DNA of 40,675 nucleotides from Roseiarcus sp049509635 (lineage in GTDB: Bacteria; Pseudomonadota; Alphaproteobacteria; Rhizobiales; Beijerinckiaceae): positions 1 through 40,675 of the forward strand of contig JBEKZS010000020.1 in the NCBI GenBank assembly GCA_049509635.1, read 5' to 3'. Below, one piece after another: positions 26,621 through 34,432 of this stretch. The notes below the pieces were generated by a model. It worked only from the letters and a program-made list of their open reading frames with translations. It was not told the origin of the DNA and did no database searches. Within the stretch, counting starts at the first letter, position 1. Each line of letters opens with the position of its first letter. A program made the translations under genes and the position numbers.

Positions 26621-26899
26621 ATGAAGATCACGATCGAGATCGACTGCACGCCGAATGAGGCGAGGCAATATTTCGGGCTCCCCGACGTCGAGCCCATCCA
26701 GGCCGCAATGCTCGCGCAAGTGGAAAAGCGGATGATGGCGGAAGCCGAAAAATTCTCGCCCGAAGGGCTCATGAGCGCCTGGTTTTCGAATGGCGCCCAA
26801 GGCGCCGACTGGTTTCGTGACATGATCGGCGGCTTCCTGACGAAGGCCGCCCCCGGCCAGGCCCGGGCCGACAGGCAAGCGAACCAGAAGAAGGATTGA
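26621..26899 (+). CDS. DUF6489 family protein
   Basis: 92-residue protein starting MKITIEIDCTPNEARQYFGLPDVEP, then AMLAQVEKRMMAEAEKFSPEGLM and ADWFRDMIGGFLTKA. This closely matches a small alphaproteobacterial family (DUF6489) with no known function; an amphipathic helix in the middle and a polar tail are visible. The ATG at 26621 follows a GGGGGTCGGAAA leader. The nearest upstream gene is the ACT protein, 101 bases before; they may share a transcript. Confidence 0.8.
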   Translation: MKITIEIDCTPNEARQYFGLPDVEPIQAAMLAQVEKRMMAEAEKFSPEGLMSAWFSNGAQGADWFRDMIGGFLTKAAPGQARADRQANQKKD

Positions 26900-27073
26900 A
26901 CGCGACCGTCGCCGGGATGCCGCCTAGCGCGGGCGGGCGAGGCCGAAGGGCGGGCGCAACGACCGACTCGACCCGAGGCGGCGGACGGGAACGCCTGCTG
27001 GCGGCCGGTCGCGCAGCGATCCGGCGACGCCGGCCAATGACCTGGATCGATTCACGACAGGAGGCGGGATCCG

Positions 27074-28297
27074 ATGGCGCGTTCGATCGCGGCGACGCCC
27101 AAACGCAGCGACGTCGAACAGCCGGTTTCCGCCGGGATGACGATGCTGCTCGCGGCCGGCTGCGGGGTGACCGCCGCCAACATCTACTATGCGCAGCCGC
27201 TGATCGGCCTGATCGCGCCCGACATCGGACTCGGCGCCAAGGCGGCGAGCCTGATCGTCACGTTCACCCAACTGGGCTATTGCGTCGGCCTGATCGCGCT
27301 GGCTCCGCTCGGCGATCTCTTGGAAAATCGCGCTCTGACCGTCTGGACGCTGTGCGCCGCGGCGCTGGCCCTGCTCGCGGCGGCCTTCGCGCCGTCGGCG
27401 ACGTCGTTTCTCGCGGCCGCGCTGCTGATCGGTCTGACCTCGGTCGCCGCGCAGATGCTGGTGCCCATCGCCGCCCATCTGGCGCCCGATTCGAGCCGTG
27501 GCAAGACAATCGGCAATGTGATGAGCGGCCTGCTGCTGGGCATCATGCTGGCCCGGCCGGTCTCCAGCCTCATCGCCGACGCTTTCGGCTGGCGCGCCGT
27601 CTTCGCCGTTTCGTCGTTGGCGATCGCGATCCTCGCCGCCACGCTGCGCGGCCTCCTCCCCGAACGGCGCCCGACCGTCGCCCATGGCTATTTCACCCTG
27701 ATCGGCTCCTTGTGGACCCTGCTGCGCGACACGCCGGCGCTGCGCCGCCGCACCGCCTATCAGGCCGCCCTGTTCGCCGCCTTCAGCCTCTACTGGACCG
27801 CCGTCCCGCTCGAACTGGCGGGACCGACGTTCGGCTTGAGCCAGCGGGGGATCGCGCTGTTCGCGCTGGCCGGGGCCGGCGGCGCCCTTTCGGCGCCGAT
27901 CGCCGGGCGTATCGCCGATCGCGGCTGGGGCCGCGCCGCAACGGGCGCGTCGATGGCGGTCGTCGCGATCGCCTTCTTGCTGTCGCGAGTGGGCGGCGGC
28001 GGATCGATGGCCGCGCTCCTGGCCGCCGGCGTCATGGTGGATGCGGGCGTCCAGGGCAATCAGGTCGTCAGCCAGCGCATCATCTTCGCGCTCGGCGACC
28101 AGGCCCGGAGCCGGTTGAACGGGCTCTATATCGCGATGTTCTTCGCCGGCGGTGCGGCCGGGTCGGGCATCGCCAGTCTCGCCTACGCCCTCGGCGGCTG
28201 GACATGCGTCAGCTGGATAGGCCTCGCCTTTCCGCTCGTCGCGCTGGCGTTCTACGGAACTGAATTCGTCCGCCCGGAGTCCAGCGGCGCCCGCTGA
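27074..28297 (+). CDS. MFS transporter
   Basis: Predicted 407-residue inner-membrane transporter with twelve transmembrane segments. It begins with CGVTAANIYYAQPLIGLIAPDIG, has the loop 2-3 motif ALAPLGDLLENRALTVWTL (degenerate G-D-LxxNR form), and LVPIAAHLAPDSSRGKTIGNVMSGLLLGIMLARPVSS between helices 4 and 5. This is the pattern of drug:H+ antiporter-like members near YnfM/YbjJ. A GGAGG site before the ATG supports the start. The substrate is not known. It lies 181 bases before pqqB on the same strand, but nothing ties it to PQQ. Confidence 0.88.
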   Translation: MARSIAATPKRSDVEQPVSAGMTMLLAAGCGVTAANIYYAQPLIGLIAPDIGLGAKAASLIVTFTQLGYCVGLIALAPLGDLLENRALTVWTLCAAALALLAAAFAPSATSFLAAALLIGLTSVAAQMLVPIAAHLAPDSSRGKTIGNVMSGLLLGIMLARPVSSLIADAFGWRAVFAVSSLAIAILAATLRGLLPERRPTVAHGYFTLIGSLWTLLRDTPALRRRTAYQAALFAAFSLYWTAVPLELAGPTFGLSQRGIALFALAGAGGALSAPIAGRIADRGWGRAATGASMAVVAIAFLLSRVGGGGSMAALLAAGVMVDAGVQGNQVVSQRIIFALGDQARSRLNGLYIAMFFAGGAAGSGIASLAYALGGWTCVSWIGLAFPLVALAFYGTEFVRPESSGAR

Positions 28298-28478
28298 GGA
28301 GTTCCAAACGGCGGAATTTCTGACGATATCGGCTCGGCGCGGCAGTGTGAAGCGAGACCCAGTCGAATTTGTCGCTTGCTCGGCGATGGACTCTGCTGCG
28401 AATATGGCGGCGACGAAGCGAATGGTTGGGAGGATCTGCGAGCGGGCTCATGCGCGACCCGCCGCGGCCGAGGCAACA

Positions 28479-29408
28479 GTGCGGATCAGGGTCCTGGGAT
28501 CGGGCGCCGGCGGCGGCTTCCCGCAATGGAACTGCAATTGCGTCAATTGCCGCGCCGTGCGCGGCGGGGCGCCGGGGTTCCTCGCGCGAACGCAATCGTC
28601 GCTGGCGGTCAGCGCCGACGACGAGCGGTGGCTCGTGCTCAACGCCTCCCCGGACCTTCGCCATCAGATCGCGGCGACGCCGCGGCTCGCGCCGCCCGCG
28701 AACGGGAGCGTTCGCGCGAGCCCGATCAAAGCGGTCGCGCTGACCAGCGGCGACGTCGATCACATCGCCGGGCTGCTCGATCTGCGCGAGGCGCAGCCGT
28801 TCAGCCTCTATGCCGCGCAGCGGGTGCTCGACGTCCTGCGCGCCAACGTCATTTTCGAGGTTCTGGCGCCCGAGTGCGTCACGCGCGTCGCCTTGCATCC
28901 GGGCGAGCCCATGGCGATCTTCGGCGCCGGCGCCGATCTCGGCCTTTCCATCGAGGCCATTCCAGCCGCGGGAAAGGTCGCGCTCTATCTCGAGGATCCG
29001 CGGGCGCCCGATTTCGGCGCGAGATCAGGGGACACGCTCGGCTTGCGGATCGTCGAGAAATCGTCGGGCAAGGCGTTCTTCTACATTCCCGGTTGCGCGC
29101 GCGTCGACGAGGCCCTCGCCGCGCGGCTGCGCGGCGCGGCGCTGGTGTTGTTCGACGGCACGCTTTGGCGCGACAACGAAATGATCGAGCAGGGCCTGAC
29201 CGGAAAGACCGGCGCGCGCATGGGGCACGTCAGCATGAGCGGGCCGGACGGTTCGATCGCCGCATTCGCGCGCCTGGATGTCGCGCGGAAGATTTTCGTG
29301 CACGTCAACAATTCGAATCCGGTGCTCGATCCGGCTTCGCGCGAGCGCAGAGCCGCGTCGGAGGCCGGATGGGAAATCGCGGAGGACGGCATGGAGATCG
29401 TGTTGTGA
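28479..29408 (+). CDS. pqqB: PqqB, PQQ biosynthesis hydroxylase
   Basis: Predicted 309-residue metallo-beta-lactamase-fold protein, reported to hydroxylate the Glu-Tyr intermediate of PQQ synthesis. It starts VRIRVLGSGAGGGFPQWNCNCVNCRAV with the family's Cys-rich zinc loop, and has the altered metal motif LTSGDVDHIAGLLDLREAQP, KAFFYIPGCARV, LFDGTLWRDNEM, MGHVSMSGPDGSI and FVHVNNSNPVLD. The GTG at 28479 is chosen because GAGG lies five bases upstream and PqqB proteins begin at this point; the open frame further upstream is not conserved. The stop overlaps the pqqC start as GTGA. Confidence 0.95.
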   Translation: MRIRVLGSGAGGGFPQWNCNCVNCRAVRGGAPGFLARTQSSLAVSADDERWLVLNASPDLRHQIAATPRLAPPANGSVRASPIKAVALTSGDVDHIAGLLDLREAQPFSLYAAQRVLDVLRANVIFEVLAPECVTRVALHPGEPMAIFGAGADLGLSIEAIPAAGKVALYLEDPRAPDFGARSGDTLGLRIVEKSSGKAFFYIPGCARVDEALAARLRGAALVLFDGTLWRDNEMIEQGLTGKTGARMGHVSMSGPDGSIAAFARLDVARKIFVHVNNSNPVLDPASRERRAASEAGWEIAEDGMEIVL

Positions 29409-30202
29409 GCGCAGGGCCGGTGGACTTGGAGGAGCGGGACTCGGCGCTGACCCCGGTGGCGTTCGAGGCGGCGATCCGCGCGGTCGGCGCCGAGCGCTAC
29501 CACGACAAGCATCCGTTCCATCGGCTCCTGCACGGGGGCAAGCTCGACAAGGGCCAGGTGCAGGCCTGGGCGCTCAATCGCTATTGCTATCAGGAAGCCG
29601 TGCCGCGCAAGGACGCCGCTTTCATGAGCCGCGTCCATGACCGCGAACTGCGCCGCGCCTGGATCCATCGGCTCCACGATCACGACGGACTGGGCGACGA
29701 AGCGGGCGGAATCGAGCGCTGGCTCAAGCTGACCGAGGGGCTCGGCCTTCCCCGCGACTACGTCACCTCGCGCCGCGGCGCGCTGCCGGCGACCAAATTC
29801 GCGGTCGAGGCCTATGTGAGATTCGTGGTCGAGCAGCCGCTGACGGTGGCGGTCGCCGCTTCCCTGACCGAGCTGTTCGCCCCATCGATCCATCGCGAGC
29901 GGATCGCGGGAATGCTCGAAAACTACGATTTCATCGACGAAGAAGTGATGGCCTATTTCAGGCGGCGCCTGACCCAGGCCCCGGTCGACGCCGATTTCGC
30001 GCTGAACTATGTGCTCGCGAACGCGCGCTCGCGCGCCGAGCAGGAGGCCTGCGTCGCGGCGGTGCGCTTCAAATGCGACGTGCTGTGGGCGCAACTCGAC
30101 GCGCTCAACCACGCCTATGTGACGCCCGCGGTGATTCCGCCCGGCGCGTTCAAGCCGGCGGTCGGCGGGCATGAAGCCGTGCGGCGCGGCCGCTCGGGGT
30201 GA
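29405..30202 (+). CDS. pqqC: PqqC, pyrroloquinoline quinone synthase
   Basis: Predicted 265-residue cofactorless oxidase that carries out the last eight-electron oxidation and ring closure to PQQ. The all-helical family signature is clear: YHDKHPFHRLLHGGKLDKGQVQAWALNRYCYQ, AVPRKDAAFMSRVHDRELRRAWIHRLHDHDG, VTSRRGALPATKFAVEAYVRFVVEQ, LTELFAPSIHRERI, YDFIDEEVMAYFRRRLTQAPVDADFALNYV and CDVLWAQLDALNHAYV. Active-site His, Arg, Tyr and Lys positions seem present. The GTG at 29405 overlaps the pqqB stop; the C-terminus is a little longer than usual (about 15 residues). A decarboxylase-like gene follows 29 bases later. Confidence 0.95.
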   Translation: MSAGPVDLEERDSALTPVAFEAAIRAVGAERYHDKHPFHRLLHGGKLDKGQVQAWALNRYCYQEAVPRKDAAFMSRVHDRELRRAWIHRLHDHDGLGDEAGGIERWLKLTEGLGLPRDYVTSRRGALPATKFAVEAYVRFVVEQPLTVAVAASLTELFAPSIHRERIAGMLENYDFIDEEVMAYFRRRLTQAPVDADFALNYVLANARSRAEQEACVAAVRFKCDVLWAQLDALNHAYVTPAVIPPGAFKPAVGGHEAVRRGRSG

Positions 30203-30231
30203 AGCGCAGCATCGCGCGAGAGGAGTTTGGC

Positions 30232-31827
30232 ATGGCCGGCAATGCGGGCGAGGCGCAGCTCCTCTGCGTGCGCGATTGCGTCATCGATCTCATCCGCAGG
30301 TTCGGCGCCAGCATCATATTCGGCAATCCGGGTTCGACCGAGCTCCCGCTGTTCCGCAATTTTCCGACCGATTTTCGCTATGTGCTCGGCCTCCAGGAGG
30401 CGACCGTGGCGGGGATGGCGGACGGCTATGCGCAGGCGACCCGCAACGCCGCGTTCGTCAGCCTGCATTCGGCGGCGGGCGTCGGGAATGCGATGGGCAA
30501 TATTTTCACCGCCCATGCGAACCGGACCCCGATGGTCGTCATGGCGGGCCAGCAGGCGCGCTCGATCCTGCCATTCGATCCGTTCCTGCACTCGGTCAAC
30601 GCAGCCGAATTGCCGAGGCCCTATGTCAAATGGAGCATCGAACCCGCCCGCGCCGCCGACGTGCCGCTCGCGATCGCTCGCGCCTACGCCATTGCGATGA
30701 CGCCGCCGCGCGGGCCGACCTTCGTCTCGATCCCGGTCGACGACTGGGACCGGCCCGCCGAACCGGTCGCGCATCGGGTGGTCAGCGGGGCGGTGCGGCC
30801 CGAGCCGGGCGCGATCGATCGGATCGGCGCCGCGATCGACGCGAGCGCGCGGCCCGCATTCGTCGTGGGCGCCTCGGTCGATCGCGACCAGGCCTGGGAG
30901 GCCGTGGTGGAGCTGGCTGAGCGCCACAATGCGCGGGTATGGGCGGCGCCGATGTCGGGGCGCTGCGGCTTCCCCGAGGATCACCCGCTGTTCGCCGGGT
31001 TCCTGCCGCCGATCCGCGAACGCATCGTCGGTCTGCTCGACGGCCACGACGCGATCTTCGCGATCGGGGCGCCGGTGTTCACCTACCATGTCGCGGGGGC
31101 CGGACCGCACGTCCCGGCCGGCGCCGCGCTGTGCCAGCTGACCGATGATCCCGATGTCGCGGCCAGGACGCCATTGGGCGTCGTCGCGATCGGCGGCGTC
31201 AGGCTCGGCGTCGCCGATCTGCTTTCGCGGCCGCCGCCGGGGCCGCGCGCCCCGCCACGCCGCAGGTCCAGGCCCCCGCGGGTCGAGCCGACCCAAGACA
31301 TCTCGGCCGCCTACCTGTTTCAGACGCTCGCCGAGTTGCGCGACCCCGGCGCCGTCATCGTCGAGGAGGCGCCGAGCGCGCGCCCGGCGATGCAGGCCCA
31401 TCTGCCGATCACGCGCAGCGACGGGTTCTTCACCATGGACAGCGGCGGCCTCGGCTTCGGCATGCCGGCGGCGATCGGGGTCGCGCTCGGCAGGCCGGGA
31501 ACGCGGGTCATCGCGCTCATAGGCGACGGCTCGGCGATGTATTCGATCCAGGCCCTGTGGAGCGCGGCGCAGCTGCGCCTGCCGATCGCCTTCGTGATTC
31601 TCAACAACCGGCGCTACGCCGCGCTGCAGGAGTTCGCTCCGCTGTTCGGCTTCGCCGACGGCGAAGCCGTGCCGGGCACGGCGCTGCCCGGCCTCGACTT
31701 CGTCGCGCTGGCGAACGGCATGGGCTGCGCCGCGGCGCGTGTCGCCGAACCCGGCCGATTGCGCGAAGCGCTCGGCGAGGCTCTGCGCGCCGACGGTCCC
31801 GCTCTGCTCGACGTGGAAATCGGGTGA
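30232..31827 (+). CDS. mdlC: Benzoylformate decarboxylase-like TPP enzyme
   Basis: Predicted 531-residue thiamine diphosphate enzyme. IIFGNPGSTELPLFRNFPTDFRYVLGLQEATVAGMADGYAQAT resembles Pseudomonas MdlC strongly, with S35 and E56 at the S26 and E47 positions; H79 in LHSAAG and H286 in APVFTYH match the catalytic H70 and H281. Middle segments such as MVVMAGQQARSILPFDP and ELPRPYVKWSIEPA also agree. The TPP motif is GDGSAMYSIQALWSAAQ to NN (431-459). The predicted reaction is decarboxylation of a 2-keto acid such as benzoylformate to the aldehyde. The ATG at 30232 has GAGGAG upstream and is better than the GTG (30199) overlapping pqqC. Other substrates (oxalyl-CoA, other aromatic keto acids) remain possible. 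It seems to be the third gene of a pqqB-pqqC transcript. Confidence 0.82.
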   Translation: MAGNAGEAQLLCVRDCVIDLIRRFGASIIFGNPGSTELPLFRNFPTDFRYVLGLQEATVAGMADGYAQATRNAAFVSLHSAAGVGNAMGNIFTAHANRTPMVVMAGQQARSILPFDPFLHSVNAAELPRPYVKWSIEPARAADVPLAIARAYAIAMTPPRGPTFVSIPVDDWDRPAEPVAHRVVSGAVRPEPGAIDRIGAAIDASARPAFVVGASVDRDQAWEAVVELAERHNARVWAAPMSGRCGFPEDHPLFAGFLPPIRERIVGLLDGHDAIFAIGAPVFTYHVAGAGPHVPAGAALCQLTDDPDVAARTPLGVVAIGGVRLGVADLLSRPPPGPRAPPRRRSRPPRVEPTQDISAAYLFQTLAELRDPGAVIVEEAPSARPAMQAHLPITRSDGFFTMDSGGLGFGMPAAIGVALGRPGTRVIALIGDGSAMYSIQALWSAAQLRLPIAFVILNNRRYAALQEFAPLFGFADGEAVPGTALPGLDFVALANGMGCAAARVAEPGRLREALGEALRADGPALLDVEIG

Positions 31828-32420
31828 GGCGCGCCGTGGCCACTCCCAAGCCGCCCTTGCTTTTGGGGCGCTCGAAGGCCGCGGCGGCGGTAGCGACAGA
31901 ACAAAGCCGAATGGCGCCGCCCCAGCCCATCGCCCTGATCGGCCCGCCATTCCGCCGCGTCGCCCAGGCCTGGAGGCCGGTGAAAATTTTTGGAAATATT
32001 TGGAACTTTTGGGAAATACTTGGAACTCTTCGGAACTTCCTTGGAACGTTTTTTTTATTTCCAGGCTTCATGGAATTCCGTGGGATTTCAAGGGTTTGCG
32101 CGCGAGTAGAAGCATTTCCCCCTCCCCATTGCGCCCGCGCCTTGGGAGTTACGCGTCCTGGGGTCTTGGGCGGCTTCTGGCGCAGCCTTGAATCTCCATG
32201 CCTTCACCTGCTTCAGACCGTCGGCCGGCCTCGATAAGAACAGTAGACCGGAGGATGGCTGGAGTCAAGAAGATTTCTGTAAAAGAGAAAGACCTCCGGC
32301 GTCGGCCAGAGGGCGGGGCAGGCGCCGACGTTATGGGATCAGCCGAAGCGGCGCCGGCTGCTCGAGCCATTTGAATCGCTCGAGTCCGATCCCCAGACCG
32401 CCCTGCGCCCGCGCGCGCGG
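31828..32420. other. Gene-free convergent gap between mdlC and pqqE
   Basis: 593 bases with no supported gene. The middle (about 31980-32110) is markedly AT-rich compared with its surroundings and contains a phased repeat array. The outer parts have frames open in several directions but no conserved sequence, no good ribosome site and no tRNA-like fold. No classical GC hairpin with U-tract was recognised, though the T8 run at 32049-32056 could act as part of a terminator for the plus-strand operon. Confidence 0.6.
31985..32090. repeat. 10-bp-phased GGAA repeat array in an AT-rich island
   Basis: GGAA begins at 31992, 32002, 32012, 32022 and 32032, that is every ten bases, then at 32043. A further GGAA at 32072 and GGGA at 32082/83 return to the same phase. 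Units read TGGAAATATT, TGGAACTTTT, GGGAAATACT, TGGAACTCTT, CGGAACTTCC. T-tracts lie between boxes and a T8 run follows. The spacing equals about one helical turn, so the boxes face one side of the helix. Confidence 0.85.
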
Positions 32421-33551
32421 TCACGCGGCGTCGGCGGGACCGCGCGCGCTTGTCCCGGCGAAGCTCCGGTAGCGGAACGGCATCTCGCGGTCGTCAGCCG
32501 TCTCCTCGCGCGCGATCTTGGCGACGGCGTCGTGGTGCGGCGACAAATGGCAGATCGGATCGGCCTCGCGCGCATCGCCCGCGAGCGCCATCGCCTGGCA
32601 GCGGCACCCGCCGAAATCCACCTCCTTGCGGGAGCAGGACCGGCAGGGCTCGCGCATCCATTCGGTCCCGCGAAAGGCGGCGAAAGCGGGCGAGGCAAAC
32701 CAGATCTCGGCAATCGAATGGTCGCGCACGTTCCAGAACTCGAGGTCCGGAATGCTCTCGGCGGCGTGGCACGGCAGCGCCTTTCCCGACGGCGTGACGT
32801 TCAAGGTGCGACGCCCCCAGCCGCCCATGCAGGCCTTCGGATAGCGGGCATGGTAGTCGGGAATGACATGGTCGATCACGATTCGCCCCTCGTGAATCCG
32901 GCGCAGCCGCTCGACCTCTTCGATCGCCGCTTCCGCCGCCGCGCGCGAGGGCAGCAGGGCGGCGCGATTGACCATGCCCCAACCGTAGTATTGCGCGTGG
33001 GCGATTTCGACCCGCCGCGCGCCCAGCGCGACGGCGAGTTGCACCATCGCGCCCGCGCGCGCGGCATTGGCCCGGTGGATGACGGCGTTGATCGTCAGCG
33101 GCAGGCCCGCGTCGACGACCAGCTTGGCGACTTCCATCTTCCTGGCGAAGGCGCCGGCATAGCCCGCGATCCTGTCCGCGGAGACCGGCTCGGAATCCTG
33201 GATCGAAAGCTGCACGTGATCGAGGCCGGCGTCGCTGAGCCGCGCCATCACGGCGGCTGTGATTCCGATGCCTGAGGTGATGAGATTGGTATAGAGCCCG
33301 GTCCCGGCGCAATGGGCGACGATCTCGGCGAGATCCCGCCGCGCCGCGGGCTCGCCGCCGGACAGGTGGGCGTGGAGAACGCCCAGGGCCGCCGCCTCGC
33401 CGAGGACGCGCTTCCATGTTTCCGTGTCGAGTTCGTCGGCGCGCGGATCGAGCGCCAGCGGATTCGAACAATAGGGACAACCGAGGGGACAGCGATGGGT
33501 CAGTTCGGCGAGCAACCCGATCGGCGCCGGGACATCCAGCGCGGCGCTCAT
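32421..33551 (-). CDS. pqqE: PqqE, radical SAM PQQ peptide cyclase
   Basis: Predicted 376-residue radical SAM/SPASM enzyme that forms the C-C bond between Glu and Tyr of PqqA. The SAM cluster motif CPLGCPYCSNP lies near residue 20, followed by HLSGGEPAARRDL and YTNLITSGIGITAAVM. The C-terminal SPASM ligands are seen in MGGWGRRTLNVTPSGKALPCHAAE and CRSCSRKEVDFGGCRCQA, with PICHLSPHHD near the end. The ATG at 33551 overlaps the pqqD stop as ATGA. The substrate peptide is encoded by pqqA upstream (25-residue gene at 34130-34207). Length fits the family. Confidence 0.96.
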   Translation of the reverse strand: MSAALDVPAPIGLLAELTHRCPLGCPYCSNPLALDPRADELDTETWKRVLGEAAALGVLHAHLSGGEPAARRDLAEIVAHCAGTGLYTNLITSGIGITAAVMARLSDAGLDHVQLSIQDSEPVSADRIAGYAGAFARKMEVAKLVVDAGLPLTINAVIHRANAARAGAMVQLAVALGARRVEIAHAQYYGWGMVNRAALLPSRAAAEAAIEEVERLRRIHEGRIVIDHVIPDYHARYPKACMGGWGRRTLNVTPSGKALPCHAAESIPDLEFWNVRDHSIAEIWFASPAFAAFRGTEWMREPCRSCSRKEVDFGGCRCQAMALAGDAREADPICHLSPHHDAVAKIAREETADDREMPFRYRSFAGTSARGPADAA

Positions 33552-33838
33552 AGATCGATCAGGCGCTTTTGCGCGAGCTGCCCGAGCAGACCGCGCACAT
33601 CCGCCTCGACGCGGGCGCTATCGGCGGAAAACGCGGCCGCCAATTCATCGACGATCGCCCCAAGAGTCCTTTCGCCGTCGCAGCGTTTGAGAACCTCGGC
33701 GGCGACCGCATCGGCCTTGAAGACGCGCTCGGGCGCCAGCAATGTCCATTCGCCGCGCGTCTCGTCCCGGCGCAACCTGACGCCCCGGGGAAAACGCGGC
33801 TTTACATCGCGGTCGAATTCGCCATTCCCGGCGCTCAT
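33548..33838 (-). CDS. pqqD: PqqD, PqqA-binding chaperone (RRE)
   Basis: Predicted 96-residue peptide-recognition protein that binds PqqA and hands it to PqqE. It shows the PqqD pattern KPRFPRGVRLRRDETRGEWTLLAPERVFKADAVAAEVLKRCDGERTLGAIVDELA, a winged-helix RRE fold, followed by LLGQLAQKRLIDL. ATG 33838 overlaps by four bases the stop of an upstream 91-codon frame; the pqqD stop overlaps the pqqE start. It is separated from pqqA by about 290 bases, which is more than in most pqqABCDE operons. Confidence 0.94.
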   Translation of the reverse strand: MSAGNGEFDRDVKPRFPRGVRLRRDETRGEWTLLAPERVFKADAVAAEVLKRCDGERTLGAIVDELAAAFSADSARVEADVRGLLGQLAQKRLIDL

Positions 33839-34110
33839 GCCGCCTCGACGATGGCCAGAGCCGGGAGGCCGCACCGCGTCGTTTCCCGCTCATTCCGCCG
33901 TCGCGAAGGCTCGCTACGCGGCCCCGGTCTCGTCGGGGCCGTCGGCCCCGCGCAAAACAACGCCGCGCGCCCCTCCATCCCGAACCGCGCCGCCAGCGGG
34001 CGAAGGCCCCCCGAAGCTCGACGACCGGCCGGGCGGTCCGGGGCGCGTCCCGCGGGGAAACCAACCGGTCCGACCGCAACCGACGAGCACGACACGAACG
34101 GGTTCGTCAT
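33835..34110 (-). CDS. Uncharacterised 91-codon frame between pqqA and pqqD
   Basis: Frame starting MTNPFVSCSSVAVGPVGFPAG and ending LPALAIVEAA, its stop overlapping the pqqD start as ATGA. That coupling is the only sign of a gene. The composition (Pro, Arg, Gly, Ala) is that of translated GC-rich spacer, the middle lies over a strong palindrome, and no ribosome site is evident. It has no family resemblance. Most likely it is non-coding or a leader-like frame that carries ribosomes into pqqD. Confidence 0.22.
   Translation of the reverse strand: MTNPFVSCSSVAVGPVGFPAGRAPDRPAGRRASGGLRPLAARFGMEGRAALFCAGPTAPTRPGPRSEPSRRRNERETTRCGLPALAIVEAA
33919..33949 (-). terminator. Competing GC hairpins between pqqA and pqqD
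   Basis: Two overlapping inverted repeats share the arm GGGGCCG (33935-33941): CGGCCCC (33919-33925) pairs with it across nine bases, and CGGCCCC (33943-33949) pairs with it across a very short loop. On the minus-strand transcript this gives alternative stems. No U-tract follows, so attenuation or mRNA stabilisation is more plausible than simple termination. Confidence 0.4.
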
Positions 34111-34129
34111 TGCCGGGCGCGCGAACGCG

Positions 34130-34207
34130 TCAATTCTCCGCGGAAAGGTAACTCGTCACCTCCATGCCGACGCAAACTTCGACGATCACCGGCGTTGTCC
34201 AGGCCAT
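34130..34207 (-). CDS. pqqA: PqqA, PQQ precursor peptide
   Basis: 25-codon gene reading MAWTTPVIVEVCVGMEVTSY followed by LSAEN. The Glu-x-x-x-Tyr pair (E16, Y20) is the backbone of PQQ and is flanked by the conserved VGMEVTSYxSAE context, so the match is exact for the family. The ATG at 34207 has GGGGAGCGGAAC directly upstream. It is the ribosomal peptide that PqqD binds, PqqE crosslinks and PqqB/PqqC finish. It lies upstream of pqqD and pqqE on the minus strand and has its own promoter about 50 bases before. Confidence 0.97.
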   Translation of the reverse strand: MAWTTPVIVEVCVGMEVTSYLSAEN

Positions 34208-34257
34208 GTTCCGCTCCCCTGTTTTCCGATCGGGCGTGCTTCCGCCACCGCGTCGTC

Positions 34258-34287
34258 AGAATAGCACCGATCGCGGCGCCGAGACAA
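34258..34287 (-). promoter_or_regulatory. pqqA promoter
   Basis: On the minus strand TTGTCT (34287-34282), 18 bases, TATTCT (34263-34258). Transcription would begin near 34250, leaving a leader of about 43 bases to the pqqA ATG. It is the clearest sigma-70-type promoter in the PQQ region. Confidence 0.7.
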
Positions 34288-34432
34288 GCGGCAATTGTAT
34301 GATGACCTTATCGCGCCAGACATGGATCGCTTTGCCGCCGCCGGCGGTCGATCATCGATCGAAGGGGACCAAAGGCTCAATTTCGGCGGCGACGCTCCGC
34401 TTCCGCCGCAGACCGCGCCACGGCTCGACCGC

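Noticed and set aside
28298..28478. Search for pqqA directly before pqqB
   Set aside because: No frame with the Glu-x-x-x-Tyr context was found here; the true pqqA is at 34130-34207 on the minus strand.
29300..29330. AATTCGAATCCGGTG, similar to a tRNA T-arm
   Set aside because: It lies inside pqqB in the conserved segment VNNSNPVLD; no acceptor, D-arm or anticodon arm pairs around it.
30115..31950. Minus-strand frame of over 600 codons
   Set aside because: It is opposite the benzoylformate decarboxylase-like gene with all catalytic residues on plus; no motif in the minus frame.
31601..32071. Possible small gene in the AT-rich island (minus, starting MKPGNKKNVP)
   Set aside because: The N-terminal part is just translation of the 10-bp repeat and the rest runs into mdlC antisense; no ribosome site.
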